Shown here: positions 62,376-64,000 of the stretch, one piece after another
How positions within the stretch are numbered: position 1 is the stretch's first letter
Layout: every line of letters begins with the position of its first letter
Assembly (NCBI RefSeq): GCF_001696455.1
Contig: NZ_MAUJ01000001.1
Location: 434,001 to 498,000 of the forward strand
Source: Pseudoalteromonas luteoviolacea
Lineage (GTDB): Bacteria; Pseudomonadota; Gammaproteobacteria; Enterobacterales; Alteromonadaceae
Direction of reading: 5' to 3'
Length of the DNA stretch: 64,000 nt
Position numbers and translations under genes: made by a program
The notes under the pieces: generated by a model
Databases searched by the model: none
Told to the model about the DNA's origin: nothing
The model's input: the letters and a program-made list of their open reading frames with translations, nothing else

Positions 62376-64000
62376 GCTGGTTAACGAAATGGTTTATTGA
62401 TAATACGGTCGCAGCTAACCTGTTAATGTTTGCTATTATCGTCAGTGGGGTCTTGGCGCTTGGGCAATTGAGGGTGGAATCATTTCCACAAATTGCACCA
62501 TCGAGCATCTCAATAACAGTGCCGTACCCCGGTGGGACTGCCGCGCAAATAGACAAAGGGATCACACAGCGTGTTGAAGAGTCAATTAGTGGCATCGCGG
62601 GTATTAAGCAAGTCGTTAGTCAATCGACCGCTGGCCTCTCGACGGTCACAATCCGCAAAACATCAGAAGCAGACATCGACACATTACTCAACGATGTACG
62701 CAATCGGGTAAATGCCATTGTTGGCTTTCCTGAATTAGCTGAGCGCCCGATGGTGGCCAAAGATGAATTCACCAACTTAGCGGCATTTGTTGTGGTGTCT
62801 GCACCAAGAACAGACGGTAACTTACAACTAATCGCTAAGCAGGTAGAAGTTGCACTAAAAAAGCATGCCGATATTTCTCGGGTCGATAACTGGGGAAGTC
62901 GTAGTCCTCAATTGATCATTGAGCCAGATCCAGTGAAGCTCGCGCAGTTAGGTATGACGCTGGAAGACTTTTCTTCTGCCATTGAGCAGTTTTCTCAAGA
63001 AACAAGAAGTGGTGAGCTTGCTAGTGACAGTGGGCGTTTGCGAGTAAAAGGAGATGGCTATGCTGACAGTGTGACAAAACTTAAACAGGTTCCCATTATT
63101 GTTAGGGCATCGGGTACTGTGCGTGTGGGTGACATCGCAAATGTCTATCGTGATTACGAGCAAAGTGGCGCTATTGTGCGCAATAATGGAGAGAATGCCA
63201 TCGCGCTACTTGTTAGCACAAGTCGCTCAGACAACCTGCTGCATGTGAGTGCTGCAATTAATGAAACACTTGAACAACTTAGAAAACGCCTCCCAGCGGA
63301 TGTAAAGCTAAGTACCATGGCAGATATGGCACCTTATATTGAAGAACAGCTGTTTAGGCTCGGTGATAATGCTTGGCAAGGGTTGTTGATTGTTATTGTG
63401 CTTTTAGGACTGTTTTTGGACCTGAAGTTAGCCTTCTGGGTTTCTGCGGGTATTCCTGTTGCTCTATTTGGCACTTTAGGGGCGCTCCAGTTGACTGACC
63501 ATAGTATAAACGACATCACATTATTTGGTTTTATTCTGGTGTTGGGCATTCTAGTCGATGATGCGGTTGTTGTCGGTGAGGCTATCCACGATAAACGAGG
63601 CCAATATAAAGAGGGTCGCGTAGCAGCATTCAAAGGGGTCCAATCAGTATCTGTCGCAACCATTTTTGGGGCACTCACCACCATTGCTGCGTTTTCTCCG
63701 ATGCTTTGGATAAATAATGAATTGGCAAAACTACTGGCTGGTTTTTCGGTTGTAGTGATCATTGCTTTATTGTTCTCTCTCATCGAGAGTAAATTCATTT
63801 TGCCTGCCCACCTTGCGCCAATAAAGAATGATAGCGCTGCGCAGCGAGGTTTTATTGGCACAGTGCAAGCATTTGCTCAGTCCTTGCTAGATACGTTTAA
63901 AACGCGTGTGTATCAGCCCATGCTAGCGTTAGCTATTCGATATAAAGTTGCGAGTTTACTGTTCTTCATTGCTTTCATTACCCTTGCTTATGGTATGTGG
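62372..64000 (+). CDS. RND efflux permease (3' end outside window)
   Basis: 543 codons are present and the frame is open to the window edge. It starts MSWLTKWFIDNTVAANLLM, overlapping the adaptor stop (ATGA). Features: TM1 LLMFAIIVSGVLALG, the first porter domain, VPYPGGTAAQIDKGITQRVEE, and further TMs with GFILVLGILVDDAVVVGEAI containing the proton-relay Asp pair. The partner outer-membrane factor is not in view. Confidence 0.93.
   Translation, partial: MSWLTKWFIDNTVAANLLMFAIIVSGVLALGQLRVESFPQIAPSSISITVPYPGGTAAQIDKGITQRVEESISGIAGIKQVVSQSTAGLSTVTIRKTSEADIDTLLNDVRNRVNAIVGFPELAERPMVAKDEFTNLAAFVVVSAPRTDGNLQLIAKQVEVALKKHADISRVDNWGSRSPQLIIEPDPVKLAQLGMTLEDFSSAIEQFSQETRSGELASDSGRLRVKGDGYADSVTKLKQVPIIVRASGTVRVGDIANVYRDYEQSGAIVRNNGENAIALLVSTSRSDNLLHVSAAINETLEQLRKRLPADVKLSTMADMAPYIEEQLFRLGDNAWQGLLIVIVLLGLFLDLKLAFWVSAGIPVALFGTLGALQLTDHSINDITLFGFILVLGILVDDAVVVGEAIHDKRGQYKEGRVAAFKGVQSVSVATIFGALTTIAAFSPMLWINNELAKLLAGFSVVVIIALLFSLIESKFILPAHLAPIKNDSAAQRGFIGTVQAFAQSLLDTFKTRVYQPMLALAIRYKVASLLFFIAFITLAYGMW

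Noticed and set aside
63334..63861. Minus-strand ORF inside the RND permease
   Set aside because: Antisense to a clear permease frame; long open antisense frames are common there.

Overview
The window looks like chromosome from a marine gammaproteobacterium of the Alteromonadales, most like Pseudoalteromonas. This rests on gene content: NorR-controlled flavohaemoglobin and NnrS, paired bacterioferritins, a large TonB-dependent receptor, hybrid sensor kinases, a DUF3612-type regulator, and a tmRNA whose tag reads ANDDNYALAA. No sequence search was run, so the genus is an inference. Both window edges cut genes: a LamG-type protein at the left and an RND efflux permease at the right.

Layout. 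1-8160: a LamG surface protein; a nitric-oxide module (hmp, nnrS and a small membrane gene, divergent from norR, with three GT-N7-AC NorR sites between them); two complementary bacterioferritin subunits; a secreted FG-GAP propeller. 8161-11878: a HabA-like membrane protein with a 40-aa upstream ORF and a Crp-type regulator; two tandem-repeat arrays; a TetR regulator and an alpha/beta hydrolase. 11963-24694: a binding protein plus hybrid sensor kinase operon, a VRR-NUC/DEDDh exonuclease fusion, a DUF1294 protein, a transporter fused to a binding-protein domain, and a DUF3612 regulator divergent from an unknown gene. 24695-27782: an AT-rich accessory patch with three unannotated peptides of about 30 aa, two related polytopic membrane proteins and an XRE regulator. 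This is the best candidate for an undescribed system. 27783-33611: a lipoprotein divergent from a giant propeller/kinase/receiver/AraC one-protein phosphorelay. 33858-39875: a RADAR anti-phage locus (SLATT membrane protein, RdrA ATPase, RdrB deaminase). 40177-47471: housekeeping and accessory genes including a solitary carbamoyltransferase. 47472-49200: a TetR-controlled HPP/tautomerase/cupin operon. 49200-50845: phage or island scar beside ssrA, with an integrase fragment and an att-like copy of the tmRNA 3' end. 51162-60166: secreted and envelope proteins, an ADP-ribosylglycohydrolase, a TonB receptor, a serine protease and a TonB-C protein. 60350-64000: an ABC membrane domain without ATPase, followed by an RND adaptor and permease.

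How genes work together. The NO module detoxifies nitric oxide under NorR. RdrA, RdrB and the SLATT protein form one defence operon. The 11963-16500 pair probably senses a periplasmic ligand and passes it into a phosphorelay. The peptide patch has the order regulator, membrane protein, peptide, membrane protein, peptide, all on the minus strand, with a third peptide converging from the plus strand. Accessory material is concentrated around 24.7-27.8 kb, 33.7-39.9 kb and 49.2-50.5 kb.
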